The translations under genes and the position numbers were made by a program. This document shows, in pieces, positions 44,815 to 53,527 of a DNA stretch of 64,000 bases. The notes below the pieces were generated by a model. It saw only the letters and a program-made list of their open reading frames with translations, was not told the DNA's origin and searched no databases. The DNA lies in the NCBI RefSeq assembly GCF_003130795.1, contig NZ_CP029353.1, forward strand, positions 537,001-601,000, given 5' to 3'. This DNA comes from Azospirillum thermophilum (lineage in GTDB: Bacteria; Pseudomonadota; Alphaproteobacteria; Azospirillales; Azospirillaceae). Positions within the stretch are counted from its first letter, which is position 1. Each line of letters opens with the position of its first letter.

Positions 44815-45548
44815 CCCAGGAGGGCGGCCGGGGCGGGCATGCCGACCTCCATCTCCGGCCCGGAGAAGATGCCGCGGCGGGCGACGATGCGGTCGCGCTG
44901 GTCGATGACCAGCAGTCCGCCGGGGGCCCGGTCGGCGGAGCCGCGCATCTGCGCCTGCAGCAGTTCGGCGAAGCGGCTGGCCGGCACCAGCGCGATCAGG
45001 ACATAGCGGGCGACCCCGCTGCGCACCACCGGCACCCGCACCGCGACCAGCGGCTGGCCGAAGCGGTAGCGGTCGGCGAGGACCGGCGACAGGTCCGGCC
45101 GGCCGGCCTGGAGGACGCGCCAGATGTCCGACGGCAGGTGGAGGGGCGGCATCTCCTCGCCGCCGGTCACGCGGGTGTTGACGATCTGCCGGCTGTCGTC
45201 GGCCAGGATGATCCCCAGCCAGCCCAGCCCGTTGCCGAGCGCCCGCTCGGCCTGGGCGCGGAAGGCGGCATGGTCGGCGGTGTCGAGCGCGGCGGCGCTG
45301 GCGAGCGTGGTCAGGGCGGCGATGTCGCGTCCGACCGCGGCGGCGGCCTGTGCCGCGACCTCCCGTGCGGCCGATCGAAGTTCCAGTCCGGCATGAAGGT
45401 CGGCGCCCCGGTCGAGAAAGACCAGGAAGGTGCCGAGGCAGACGACCATCGGGGTGAGGACCGCCGCAATCAGTCCGAAGAGATGGCGCAGCTCGACCAC
45501 GACCTTGCCCCCACCCGCGGAATTGTGCCTGCCGATAAGGAATATCAT
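44815..45548 (-). CDS. hybrid sensor histidine kinase, N-terminal sensor part (frameshifted gene)
   Basis: From the ATG at 45548 (or a GTG at 45500 with better upstream GGGGG), a TM helix (HLFGLIAAVLTPMVVCLGTF) leads into a dCache-like extracellular domain (LGWLGIILADDSRQIVNTRV, then QPLVAVRVPVV and GGLLVIDQRDRIVARRGIFS). It runs into MPAPAALLG, where one G of a run (44814-44817 on the plus strand) is missing. Restoring it gives LLGVADEHGVFTAGLPGD, continuous with the kinase part, for about 1,090 residues in all. The frame as written continues out of register to 44496; only the region to about 44815 is meaningful. Confidence 0.78.
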
Positions 45549-45751
45549 CGTATGCGAATGTTAGAAGAATTCGAATAAGGAGAGCAATCGGAAAACCGGC
45601 ATATGATGATTATTGCCATTTCGAAACATAGTAGTGAGTTGTGACGCGCCTTATCAAAGGGTTGAGGGCCGTTTTGTTAGGAGCCTTGACTCTTTTCGCT
45701 GCGGCGCCGCGTTTGCACTGCAAAATATCCGGAGCGTCGGCGTGCGAGTTC

Positions 45752-45780
45752 TAACCGGCCGATGTTGCCTCAGCCGGTTA
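45752..45780. terminator. candidate hairpin downstream of the membrane-protein gene
   Basis: TAACCGGC (45752-45759) pairs perfectly with GCCGGTTA (45773-45780), with a 13-nt loop. On the minus strand it lies about 30 bp beyond the stop of the gene at 45812. There is no U-tract, so termination is only suggested. Confidence 0.3.
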
Positions 45781-45811
45781 CTTTACGATGGGAAGCGCGG
45801 AAGGGGAGGGG

Positions 45812-46381
45812 TTACAGCAGGCCGTCGGCGTAGTCGGTGACCAGGGCCGACAGGAACAGGTCGACCAGGACGAGGGCCGCGGCGGCCGGGCCGGAGATGT
45901 CGAGGGCCGTGCGCAGGACGAACCACTCGTAGGTCAGCATCGCCATCATCACGCCGAGCACCAGCGCCTCGGCCAGGACCGGCGGCAGCAGGCCGGTGGC
46001 GGACAGCACCACGACGGGCAGATAGACCGCCATCTGGACGACCGCCGACCAGTTGTAGGCGCAGACGGCGCCGGGGAAGCGGTCGGCGCGGTCGAGCAGC
46101 CCGGCGATGCGGTGGAGCGCCAGGGGGAAGGCCGTCCAGCTCACCACATAGGCGATGGCCTCGACGGTCAGGAGCTGCGGCAGGGGGGTGTCCTGGATCT
46201 GCGGCCACAGCCGGATCGCCAGCAGCAGCGCATAGGCCGGCAGGACCACCACCGCGGCGTAGAAGGAGGCGAGCGCCCCCTCCGGCCGGCGGTCGAGCAG
46301 ATCGAGCCCGCCGCGGTCGAACCGCGCGAGCCGGTAGGCCGCATAGAGCGAGATCAGGATCTGCCGGCTGCTCGGCGGCAT
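45812..46381 (-). CDS. conserved hypothetical membrane protein
   Basis: A 189-residue protein starting at the ATG at 46381, six bases after the dapE stop on the same strand. It has four to five hydrophobic helices (FYAAVVVLPAYALLLAIRLW, LTVEAIAYVVSWTAFPLALH, MAVYLPVVVLSATGLL and a C-terminal LVLVDLFLSALVTDYADGL). No known domain is recognised. Its operon position after dapD-dapE may be incidental. Confidence 0.75.
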   Translation of the reverse strand: MPPSSRQILISLYAAYRLARFDRGGLDLLDRRPEGALASFYAAVVVLPAYALLLAIRLWPQIQDTPLPQLLTVEAIAYVVSWTAFPLALHRIAGLLDRADRFPGAVCAYNWSAVVQMAVYLPVVVLSATGLLPPVLAEALVLGVMMAMLTYEWFVLRTALDISGPAAAALVLVDLFLSALVTDYADGLL

Positions 46382-46386
46382 GGAGG

Positions 46387-47565
46387 TTATCCGGCGAGGC
46401 GGTCGAAGACGCCGTTCAGGATCCGGCCGTAGATGTCGGTCAGCCGGGCCAGATCCTCGACCGCCACATGCTCGTCGACCTTGTGCATGGTCTGGCCGAC
46501 CAGCCCGAACTCCACCACCGGGCAGTGGTCCTTGATGAAGCGGGCGTCGGAGGTGCCGCCGGTGGTCGAATATTCCGGCCGGCGGCCGGTCACCGCCTCC
46601 GCCGCGTCGGCCACCAGCTCGGTCAGCGGGCCGGGCGGCGTCAGGAAGCTCTCGCCCGAGCACTGGATCTCCAGCTCATAGGCGCCGCCCACCGCGTCGA
46701 AGCACCGGCGCAGCCACGACTCGATGCCGGCCGGGGTGTGGGCGTCGTTGAAGCGGATGTTGAAGGTCGCCCGCCCCGCGGCGGGAATGACGTTGTTGGC
46801 CGGGTTGCCGACGTCGATGGTGGTCAGCGCCAGGGTGGAGGGCTGGAAGTGGGCGGTGCCCTCGTCCATCGGCGTTTCGGTGATGGCGGCCAGCATGCGC
46901 ACCAGCCGCGGCAGCGGATTGTCGGCGAGATGCGGGTAGGCGGTGTGGCCCTGCGCGCCGAAGACCGTCAGGTACCCGGTCAGGCTGCCGCGCCGGCCGA
47001 TCTTGATCATGTCGCCGAGCGCCCCGGGGTTCGTCGGCTCCCCCACCACGCAGGCGTCGAGCCGCTCGCCGCGCTGCTTCAGCCAGTCCAGCACCTTCTT
47101 CGTGCCGTTGATCGCCACCCCTTCCTCGTCGCCGGTGATGAGGAGGCTGATCGAGCCGCCGGGCCGGCCCTTCTCCGCGAGGTGGCGGGCGGTGGCGGCG
47201 ACGAAGCAGGCGATGGCGCCCTTCATGTCGACCGCGCCCCGGCCGTAGAGCCGGCCGTTCCGGATCTCGCCGGCGAAGGGATCGATCGACCAGCCCTTCA
47301 GCTCGCCCGGCGGCACCACGTCGGTGTGGCCGGCGAAGCAGAAGTTCGGCCCCCCGGTCCCCAGCCGGGCATAGAGGTTGTCGACCGGCGCCGTGCCCTC
47401 CTGCTCGAAGCGCAGGCGGTGGCAGGTGAAGCCCAGCGGCGCCAGCGCCGCCTCCAGGACGTCGAGCGCGCCGTCGTCGCGCGGCGTCACGCTGGGGCAG
47501 CGGATCAGGTCGCGGGCCAGGGTGACGGCGAGGTCGGCGGGCGGGGAGGCGGCGTCGGTCGTCAT
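46387..47565 (-). CDS. dapE: succinyl-diaminopimelate desuccinylase
   Basis: A 392-residue M20 metallohydrolase removing succinate from N-succinyl-LL-diaminopimelate in lysine and peptidoglycan precursor synthesis. Zinc ligands and the catalytic Glu lie in [52 protein letters not shown] and the C-terminal [12 protein letters not shown]. The ATG at 47565 is 14 bp after the dapD stop, so dapD-dapE form an operon. Confidence 0.95.
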   Translation of the reverse strand: MTTDAASPPADLAVTLARDLIRCPSVTPRDDGALDVLEAALAPLGFTCHRLRFEQEGTAPVDNLYARLGTGGPNFCFAGHTDVVPPGELKGWSIDPFAGEIRNGRLYGRGAVDMKGAIACFVAATARHLAEKGRPGGSISLLITGDEEGVAINGTKKVLDWLKQRGERLDACVVGEPTNPGALGDMIKIGRRGSLTGYLTVFGAQGHTAYPHLADNPLPRLVRMLAAITETPMDEGTAHFQPSTLALTTIDVGNPANNVIPAAGRATFNIRFNDAHTPAGIESWLRRCFDAVGGAYELEIQCSGESFLTPPGPLTELVADAAEAVTGRRPEYSTTGGTSDARFIKDHCPVVEFGLVGQTMHKVDEHVAVEDLARLTDIYGRILNGVFDRLAG

Positions 47566-47579
47566 GGAGGGGCGTCCGG

Positions 47580-48422
47580 TCAGTCGCGCAGCAGGTCGTT
47601 GATCGAGGTCTTGGAGCGGGTCTGCTCGTCCACCCGCTTGACGATGACGCAGCAGTAGAGGCCCGGGCCCGGAGTGCCGTCGGGCAGCGGCTTGCCCGGC
47701 AGGGTGCCGGGGACGACCACCGAATAGGCCGGGACGCGGCCGATGAAGACCTCGCCGGTGTTGCGGTCGACGATCTTGGTCGAGGCGCCGATGTAGCAGC
47801 CCATGGAGAGCACGGCCCCGCGCTCCACCACCACGCCTTCCACCACCTCGGAGCGGGCGCCGATGAAGCAGTCGTCCTCGATGATGACCGGGCCGGCCTG
47901 CAGCGGCTCCAGCACGCCGCCGATGCCGACGCCGCCCGACAGGTGCACGTTCCGGCCGATCTGGGCGCAGGAGCCGACGGTCACCCAGGTGTCGACCATG
48001 GTGCCGCCGTCGACGTAGGCGCCGAGGTTGACGAAGCTGGGCATCAGGATGACGCCCGGCGCGATGTAGGCGGAGCGGCGCACGATGGCGCCCGGCACGG
48101 CGCGGAAGCCGGCGGCCTGGAACTGCTGCTCGCTCCACCCCTCGAACTTCGGGGCGACCTTGTCGAACCAGGAGGCGCCGCCGGGGGCGCCGGGGATCGC
48201 CTCGTTCCCGTTCAGGCGGAAGGACAGCAGCACCGCCTTCTTGAGCCACTGGTTGACGACCCAGGCGTCGCCCTTCTTCTCCGCCACGCGGAGGTCGCCG
48301 GCGTCGAGGCCGTCCAGCGCCTCGTTGACGGCGTTGCGGATGGGTCCCTGCGTCGCGGTGGTCACCGTGTCGCGGTTCTCCCAGGCGTCGTTGATGGCGG
48401 CTTCGAGGGTGGCGTGGCTCAT
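47580..48422 (-). CDS. dapD: tetrahydrodipicolinate N-succinyltransferase
   Basis: A 280-residue hexapeptide-repeat acyltransferase using succinyl-CoA in lysine/diaminopimelate synthesis. Motifs: [69 protein letters not shown] and [20 protein letters not shown]. Length is standard. The ATG is at 48422. It is the first gene of the dapD-dapE unit. Confidence 0.96.
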   Translation of the reverse strand: MSHATLEAAINDAWENRDTVTTATQGPIRNAVNEALDGLDAGDLRVAEKKGDAWVVNQWLKKAVLLSFRLNGNEAIPGAPGGASWFDKVAPKFEGWSEQQFQAAGFRAVPGAIVRRSAYIAPGVILMPSFVNLGAYVDGGTMVDTWVTVGSCAQIGRNVHLSGGVGIGGVLEPLQAGPVIIEDDCFIGARSEVVEGVVVERGAVLSMGCYIGASTKIVDRNTGEVFIGRVPAYSVVVPGTLPGKPLPDGTPGPGLYCCVIVKRVDEQTRSKTSINDLLRD

Positions 48423-48608
48423 GGCGCGGTCGTCCGTCTGTGACGCCGGCCGGTGGACCGGCGTCGGTTGGCGGGTGAAAAGGAAAGGGACCGCACCATG
48501 GAGCGGCCCAGGACGGCTGTCAACGGGTGCGCCCGCCAACCACTGCACCGGCCGACCGATGCCCCTGCCAACCAAGGCCGCCGCCAGCCGGGCCGGCCGG
48601 CCGCGGCC

Positions 48609-49364
48609 TCAGCCCGCCAGCCCCGCCACGGCGGCGAGCCAGGAGGGCAGGTCGTCGACCGTGTGGTCGATCTGCAGGCCGGCGCCGACGCCGGCGCGCT
48701 CGTAATCCTGTTCGCCGCGGACCCAGACGGTGGTCATGCCCAGCGCATGGGCGGGGGCGAGGTTGCGGGCGATGTCCTCCACCATGCAGGCGCGCGCCGG
48801 GGCGATGCCGAACCGCTCCACCAGCGTGGCGTAGGGCCGCGGGTCGGGCTTCGGCACATAGTCGGCGGCGGCGATGTCGAAGACCGCCTCGAACCGGTCG
48901 GCGATGCCGAGCCGTCCGGCGACGTTGGCGGCATGCTTCACCGACCCGTTGGTGAAGATGATCTTGCGGCCGGGAAGCCGGTCCAGCGCCTCGGTCAGCA
49001 GCGGCGACGGCGCGACGCCCGTCACGTCGATGTCGTGGACGAAGTCCATGTAGGCGACGGGATCGACGTCGTGCTCCACCATCAGCCCGCGCAGCGTGGT
49101 GCCGTAATCGCGGAAGAACTGCTTCTGGCGGGTGCGCGCCTCGTCGAAGGGGATGCCGAAATGACCGGCGATGAACTCGCTGATGCGGCGGTCCACCTGG
49201 GCGAACAGGTTGCAGGAGGCCGGATAGAGCGTGTTGTCGAGGTCGAAGACCCACACCTCCGTCTCGCGCAGGGCGGCGAGGCCGGCGTCCCGGCCATCGG
49301 GGCCGCGGGCCGCGGAGAGGGCGGGGGAGAGGGGAGTCGTCCGGGGCGGGTTCGTCTGGCTCAT
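48609..49364 (-). CDS. pyrimidine 5'-nucleotidase, HAD family
   Basis: A 251-residue HAD hydrolase. Motif I is WVFDLDNTLYPASCNLF, motif II IIFTNGSVKHA, motif III KPDPRPYATLV and motif IV CMVEDIARNLAPAHALGM. The DLDNTLY form is typical of the SDT1-like pyrimidine nucleotidases often found near argB-dapD in alphaproteobacteria. It probably dephosphorylates UMP or CMP-like substrates. It lies about 190 bp upstream of dapD on the same strand and is divergent from the diguanylate cyclase. Confidence 0.88.
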   Translation of the reverse strand: MSQTNPPRTTPLSPALSAARGPDGRDAGLAALRETEVWVFDLDNTLYPASCNLFAQVDRRISEFIAGHFGIPFDEARTRQKQFFRDYGTTLRGLMVEHDVDPVAYMDFVHDIDVTGVAPSPLLTEALDRLPGRKIIFTNGSVKHAANVAGRLGIADRFEAVFDIAAADYVPKPDPRPYATLVERFGIAPARACMVEDIARNLAPAHALGMTTVWVRGEQDYERAGVGAGLQIDHTVDDLPSWLAAVAGLAG

Positions 49365-49468
49365 GCGGCGGAGAATGGGGTGCCGCACGGCGTCCGGCAA
49401 GCCGCGACATTGCCGGGACACTGGAAGATGGTCGCATGCAGCATCCGACCGCGAGGCCTGCTGGTTGA

Positions 49469-49497
49469 TTGCGGTCGGACCGGCGAACCGGTAGCAT
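49469..49497 (+). promoter_or_regulatory. candidate promoter for the diguanylate cyclase gene
   Basis: TTGCGG (49469-49474) and TAGCAT (49492-49497) lie 17 bp apart, about 42 bp before the GTG start. It is a reasonable sigma-70-type match; prediction only. Confidence 0.4.
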
Positions 49498-49538
49498 GTC
49501 GCCTTCCGATCGGACGATCGCATCCGTAAGTTTTGCCC

Positions 49539-51296
49539 GTGGCCGACATTTCGCCTGACCGTTCCGGGGCCGGCTCGCCCCCGGTTCCCTTCGCCGACGC
49601 CGGTCGTGCCGCGTCCCCCTCGGCCGTCGTGGCGGCCTATCCGGGGCCGGCGCTGCGGCTGGCGCCCGACGGCTCGGTGGCCGAGGCGAACGCCGAGGCG
49701 GAGCATATGGTGGAGAGCGATCCGCGCTGGCTGGCCGACGTGCGGTCGTGGCTGGCCGGCTCCAGCGTCGCGCCGGGGCTGCGCTCCGTCCCGGTGGAGA
49801 CGGTCCGCGGCATCATGATCGTGGAATGGGCCGGCGTGCCGCTGCCCGACGGCGGCGCCCTGCTGCTGGGCCGCGACGACACGCTGGAGCGCCAGCTCCG
49901 CCACACGCTGACCGAGTCGCGCCGCCGCTACAAGGATCTGGTGGAGGTCTCCTCGGACTTCGCGTGGGAGACCGGGCCGGACGGCCGGTTCGTCTTCGTG
50001 ACGCCCAAGGGGGCGCTCGGCTACACCGCCGAGTCGCTGATCGGCCGCGACCCGCGCAGCCTGGCGATCGACGAATGGGGCGACCTGCCGCTGCCCTTCG
50101 ACAGCCACCGCCCGGTGGACCAGAGCGAGCTGTGGCTGAAGACGGCGGAGGGGACGCCGGCCTGCCTCGTCGCCTCCGCCCTGCCGCTCTACGACACGGA
50201 CGGGACATGGCTCGGCGCGCGCGGGGTCTGCCGCGAGGTGACCGACCAGGTGCTGCGCTCGGCCGAGCTGGCGCGGGTGCGGAACCGCGAGAAGCTGCTG
50301 GCCCACATCGTCCACACGCTGCGCGACCGGCTGGACGCCGCGGAGGCGCTGGCGGTCGCCGCGGCGGAGACGGCCCGCGCGCTGGGCGCCGACGGCTGCC
50401 GCATCTACCGCGCCACCGACGGCGCGCCGCTGCTGCTGGCGGCGGAGTTCGGCGGCGAGATTCCCGCCGGCGTGGCGGAGGAGGCCCTGCGCCCGCTGCT
50501 GGCCGGCGGCCAGCCGGACCCGAGGGCGGAGGAGGGGGCCGAGTCGGTGGTCGCGCGCCGCTTCGACGTGGCGCACACGCTGGCCGCACGTACCGAATAC
50601 CGCGAGGGCATGACCGGCGCCGTGCTGGTGTGGCGCGGCGAGGATGCCGAGCCGTGGGACGAGGAGGACCGGACCCTGCTGTCCGGCGTGGCCGACCATA
50701 TCGGCATCGCGCACGCCCACCTCGCCTACCAGGAGCGGCTGCGCCGCCTGTCGGAGCGCGACGGGCTGACCGGCCTGTTCAACCGCCGCACCTTCTTCGA
50801 GCGGCTGGAGGAGGCACTGTCCCGGCCGGAGAGCGGCCCGTCGGCCCTGCTCTACGTCGACCTCGACAATTTCAAGGCGGTCAACGACCTGCACGGCCAC
50901 CAGCAGGGCGACGTGGTGCTGAAGTCGATCGGCACGCTGTTGTCGACCGGCGTGCGGCCGGGCGACCTGCCGGGCCGGCTGGGCGGCGACGAGTTCGTGC
51001 TGTGGCTCGGCCGCACCGACGAGGAGCGGGCGAAGATCGTCGCCGACCGGCTGCTGACCGGCATCGCGGCGCTGCGCCACCTGTCGGCCAGCCCGGACAA
51101 GCCGCTGGGCCTGTCGATCGGCATCGCCGTGCATGTGCCCGGCCACGGCGAGTCGGTGCAGGAGCTGACCGACCGCGCCGACGCCGCGATGTACGACGCC
51201 AAGAAGCACGGCAAGGGCCATTACGCCCTGGCCCCCGCCCATTCCGGGACCCCGCGCCCGCAGGGGGCGGAGACTGTTGCGGAGACGGCACCGTGA
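49539..51296 (+). CDS. PAS-GAF-GGDEF diguanylate cyclase
   Basis: A 585-residue protein from a GTG at 49539; a TTG at 49533 sits too close to the TAAG upstream. It has a PAS-like N-terminal part, a PAS domain (about residues 125-240; DFAWETGPDGRFVFVTPKGA), a GAF-like domain (about 250-395) and a GGDEF domain (from SERDGLTGLFNRRTFFERLE, about 405-570). The active motif is intact (RLGGDEFVLWLGR), and an inhibitory I-site RPGD lies exactly five residues before GGDEF. It is probably an active, feedback-inhibited cyclic-di-GMP synthase with no membrane segment. Its stop overlaps the start of the DUF2336 gene (GTGA). Confidence 0.92.
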   Translation: MADISPDRSGAGSPPVPFADAGRAASPSAVVAAYPGPALRLAPDGSVAEANAEAEHMVESDPRWLADVRSWLAGSSVAPGLRSVPVETVRGIMIVEWAGVPLPDGGALLLGRDDTLERQLRHTLTESRRRYKDLVEVSSDFAWETGPDGRFVFVTPKGALGYTAESLIGRDPRSLAIDEWGDLPLPFDSHRPVDQSELWLKTAEGTPACLVASALPLYDTDGTWLGARGVCREVTDQVLRSAELARVRNREKLLAHIVHTLRDRLDAAEALAVAAAETARALGADGCRIYRATDGAPLLLAAEFGGEIPAGVAEEALRPLLAGGQPDPRAEEGAESVVARRFDVAHTLAARTEYREGMTGAVLVWRGEDAEPWDEEDRTLLSGVADHIGIAHAHLAYQERLRRLSERDGLTGLFNRRTFFERLEEALSRPESGPSALLYVDLDNFKAVNDLHGHQQGDVVLKSIGTLLSTGVRPGDLPGRLGGDEFVLWLGRTDEERAKIVADRLLTGIAALRHLSASPDKPLGLSIGIAVHVPGHGESVQELTDRADAAMYDAKKHGKGHYALAPAHSGTPRPQGAETVAETAP

Positions 51297-52597
51297 GCCA
51301 GCGTCCCGATACGCTCGATCCGACCGATTACGAAGCCGCCAAGCAGATGGCGCGCAGCGCCGACCCGGCGGTGCGCCGTCGGGTCGCCGAACACCCGCGG
51401 ACCCGGCCGGAGCTGCTGTATTTCCTGGCCGCCGACACGGCGGCCGAGGTGCGCAAGGCCATTGCCACCAACCACGGCACGCCGCGGCAGGCCGACCTGC
51501 TGCTGGCCAAGGACCGCGAGCTGTCGGTGCGCAGCGCCGTCGCCAAGAAGGTCGCCCGGCTGCTGCCCGACCTGTCGGCCGACCAGGCGGCGCAGATCGA
51601 GCGCTTCACCGTGGAATGCCTGGAGACGCTGGCGCGCGATCAGGCGAGCGAGGTGCGCGGCATCCTGTCGGAAGCGCTGAAGGACCTGCCGAACGCGCCG
51701 CACGGCGTCATCAACACGCTGGCCCGCGACGTCGAGCTGTCGGTCTGCGCCCCGGTGCTGCAGCATTCGCCGATCCTCACCGAAGAGGATCTGGTCGACA
51801 TCATCATGAAGGGGCCGGTGGCCGGCGCCATGTCGGCCATCGCCAGCCGGCGCGAGGTCTCGGCCTCGGTCGCCGACGCCATCGCCCGCTCCGACGACGA
51901 GGCGGCGGTCACCGCCCTGCTCGCCAACCCCTCGGCCCAGATCCGCGAGGAGACGCTGGACCGCATCCTGGACCAGGCGCCGCAGCACGAACCCTGGCAC
52001 GCCCCGCTGGTGCGCCGGCCGCGCCTGCCGGCCCGCGCCGTCGCCCGGCTCGCCAGCTTCGTCGCCGACAATCTGCTGAAGGCCCTGCAGGAGCGCAGCG
52101 ACCTTGCCCCCGACGCCGCCCGCGCCCTGGCCGAGGCGGTGCGGGTGCGGGTGGGCAAGGCGGCCTCCGGCCAGGGGCCGGGCCGCCCGCTCGGACCCGT
52201 CGATTTCGGCGAGGAGCTGGCGGCGGAGGAGAAGCCGGCGGAACGGCCGTCCGACCGCGCCGCCCGGCTGAACAAGGAAGGCAAGCTGACCGAGGCGTTG
52301 CTGGAAGGATCGCTGACCGAGGGCGACCGCGCCTTCGTGCTGGCCGGGCTGGCCGAGCTGGCGCAGATCGGCCTTCCCATCGTCGACCGCATCATCGGCA
52401 CCCACGCGCCGCGCGCGGTCACCGCGCTGGTGTGGCGGGCCGGGCTGAGCATGCGATTCGCCCGGCAGGTGCAGCTCCGCATCGCCCAGATCCCGCCGAA
52501 GACCGCGCTCAACGCCCGCGACGGCGTCCATTACCCGATGACCGACGAGGAGATGCGCTGGCAGCTCGAATTCTTCGGGATCGAGGCGAAGGGCTGA
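51293..52597 (+). CDS. DUF2336 protein
   Basis: A 434-residue soluble, helix-rich protein from a GTG that overlaps the diguanylate cyclase stop by four bases. HEAT-like segments show in DPAVRRRVAEHPRTRPELLY, TAAEVRKAIATNHGTPRQAD and AVTALLANPSAQIREETLDR. DUF2336 proteins are common in alphaproteobacteria and often lie near signalling genes; the biochemical role is unknown. The coupling suggests it works with the cyclase, for example as a cyclic-di-GMP effector or scaffold (inference). The C-terminal DEEMRWQLEFFGIEAKG is characteristic. Confidence 0.85.
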   Translation: MSQRPDTLDPTDYEAAKQMARSADPAVRRRVAEHPRTRPELLYFLAADTAAEVRKAIATNHGTPRQADLLLAKDRELSVRSAVAKKVARLLPDLSADQAAQIERFTVECLETLARDQASEVRGILSEALKDLPNAPHGVINTLARDVELSVCAPVLQHSPILTEEDLVDIIMKGPVAGAMSAIASRREVSASVADAIARSDDEAAVTALLANPSAQIREETLDRILDQAPQHEPWHAPLVRRPRLPARAVARLASFVADNLLKALQERSDLAPDAARALAEAVRVRVGKAASGQGPGRPLGPVDFGEELAAEEKPAERPSDRAARLNKEGKLTEALLEGSLTEGDRAFVLAGLAELAQIGLPIVDRIIGTHAPRAVTALVWRAGLSMRFARQVQLRIAQIPPKTALNARDGVHYPMTDEEMRWQLEFFGIEAKG

Positions 52598-52755
52598 CGG
52601 CCGGGGAGCGGCGGACCCGGTGCGGAGGACGGCCCGTCTCCCTGGATATGCCTGGTGCCTGATATGCCCGGTGCTCCTCCCCGGCTGCCGGGGCGGGGAA
52701 AATTCCGGATGAAAGCGGTCGTCCCGGCTGTTGATGGCGGGGTGACCGGTATTGA

Positions 52756-53424
52756 ATGGAACGGTTCATGCGCTCGCTGTTCGCCGCCGTCTGTCTCGCC
52801 CTGTTGTCCGTCCCGCTGTCCGCGCCCCTGTCCGTGGTCCCCGCCAGCGCCGCGCCACCGCGGGCGACGGCGGAGGAGCGTGAGGTCGCGGCCGTCTTCG
52901 AGTCGGCCCGTTCGGCGCTGGCCGCCCATCGCGGCGGCGACGTGGTCCCCTTGCTCTCCCGCGCCTCGGTCCGCTCGCTGGAGTCGGTGCGGACGGCGGC
53001 GCGCACGCCCGGCGACGGTGCCGTGGAGAAGCTGGAGCCGGCCGAGCGCTTCGCCGCCATGGGGCTGCGCCGCTACGTCAACCCGGCCGAGCTGCGCCGC
53101 ATGTCGCTCGGCGATCTGGCCGACCATGGGCTGAAGCAGGGCTGGCTCGGTCCCAACATCATCGCCGGCAGCAGCCTGGGTCCCGTGCGGGTGAAGGGCG
53201 ACCGCGCCTCCGGCCTGCTGATGGTCGACAACCGGCCGGCGCTGGTTCCCGCCGACTTCGTGCGCGAGGGCGGCCAGTGGCGCATCGACCTGGCCGGCGT
53301 CTTCGCCTTCGGCAGCCAGATGCTGAAGGGCTTCGCCGCGATGTCGGGCAAGGACGAGACCGCCTATATCGCCGATCTGCTCGACAAGCTGCCGCCGCCC
53401 AAGCCGGCCGTGCTGCGGCGCTGA
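52756..53424 (+). CDS. exported hypothetical protein
   Basis: A 222-residue protein with a signal peptide (MRSLFAAVCLALLSVPLSAP, then a SASA-A-like site near residue 33). The mature part (EEREVAAVFESARSALAAHR, LLMVDNRPALVPADFVREGG) is mixed alpha/beta with the pattern QWRIDLAGVFAFGS near the end, reminiscent of NTF2/SnoaL-like or Tim44-like small folds. No catalytic motif is recognised. The alternative start at residue 5 (52768) begins the signal peptide directly. It stands alone, about 160 bp after the DUF2336 gene. Confidence 0.7.
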   Translation: MERFMRSLFAAVCLALLSVPLSAPLSVVPASAAPPRATAEEREVAAVFESARSALAAHRGGDVVPLLSRASVRSLESVRTAARTPGDGAVEKLEPAERFAAMGLRRYVNPAELRRMSLGDLADHGLKQGWLGPNIIAGSSLGPVRVKGDRASGLLMVDNRPALVPADFVREGGQWRIDLAGVFAFGSQMLKGFAAMSGKDETAYIADLLDKLPPPKPAVLRR

Positions 53425-53465
53425 GGCGCCGGGCGGCGGCCATCCGGGGCAAGTCGGTGGGGCGG

Positions 53466-53495
53466 TTGCGATTATCCTATCGGTTGGGGTACACT
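53466..53495 (+). promoter_or_regulatory. candidate promoter for the J-like protein gene
   Basis: TTGCGA (53466-53471) and TACACT (53490-53495) are separated by 18 bp, 33 bp before the ATG at 53528. Both boxes are reasonable matches. Prediction only. Confidence 0.45.
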
Positions 53496-53527
53496 CGCGC
53501 CGCACACACAAGCTGTTGGCGCTTCCC

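Noticed and set aside
45613..45840. A 75-codon plus-strand frame between the kinase and the membrane-protein gene
   Set aside because: Runs into the antisense of the neighbouring gene, Arg-rich, with no domain or start signal.
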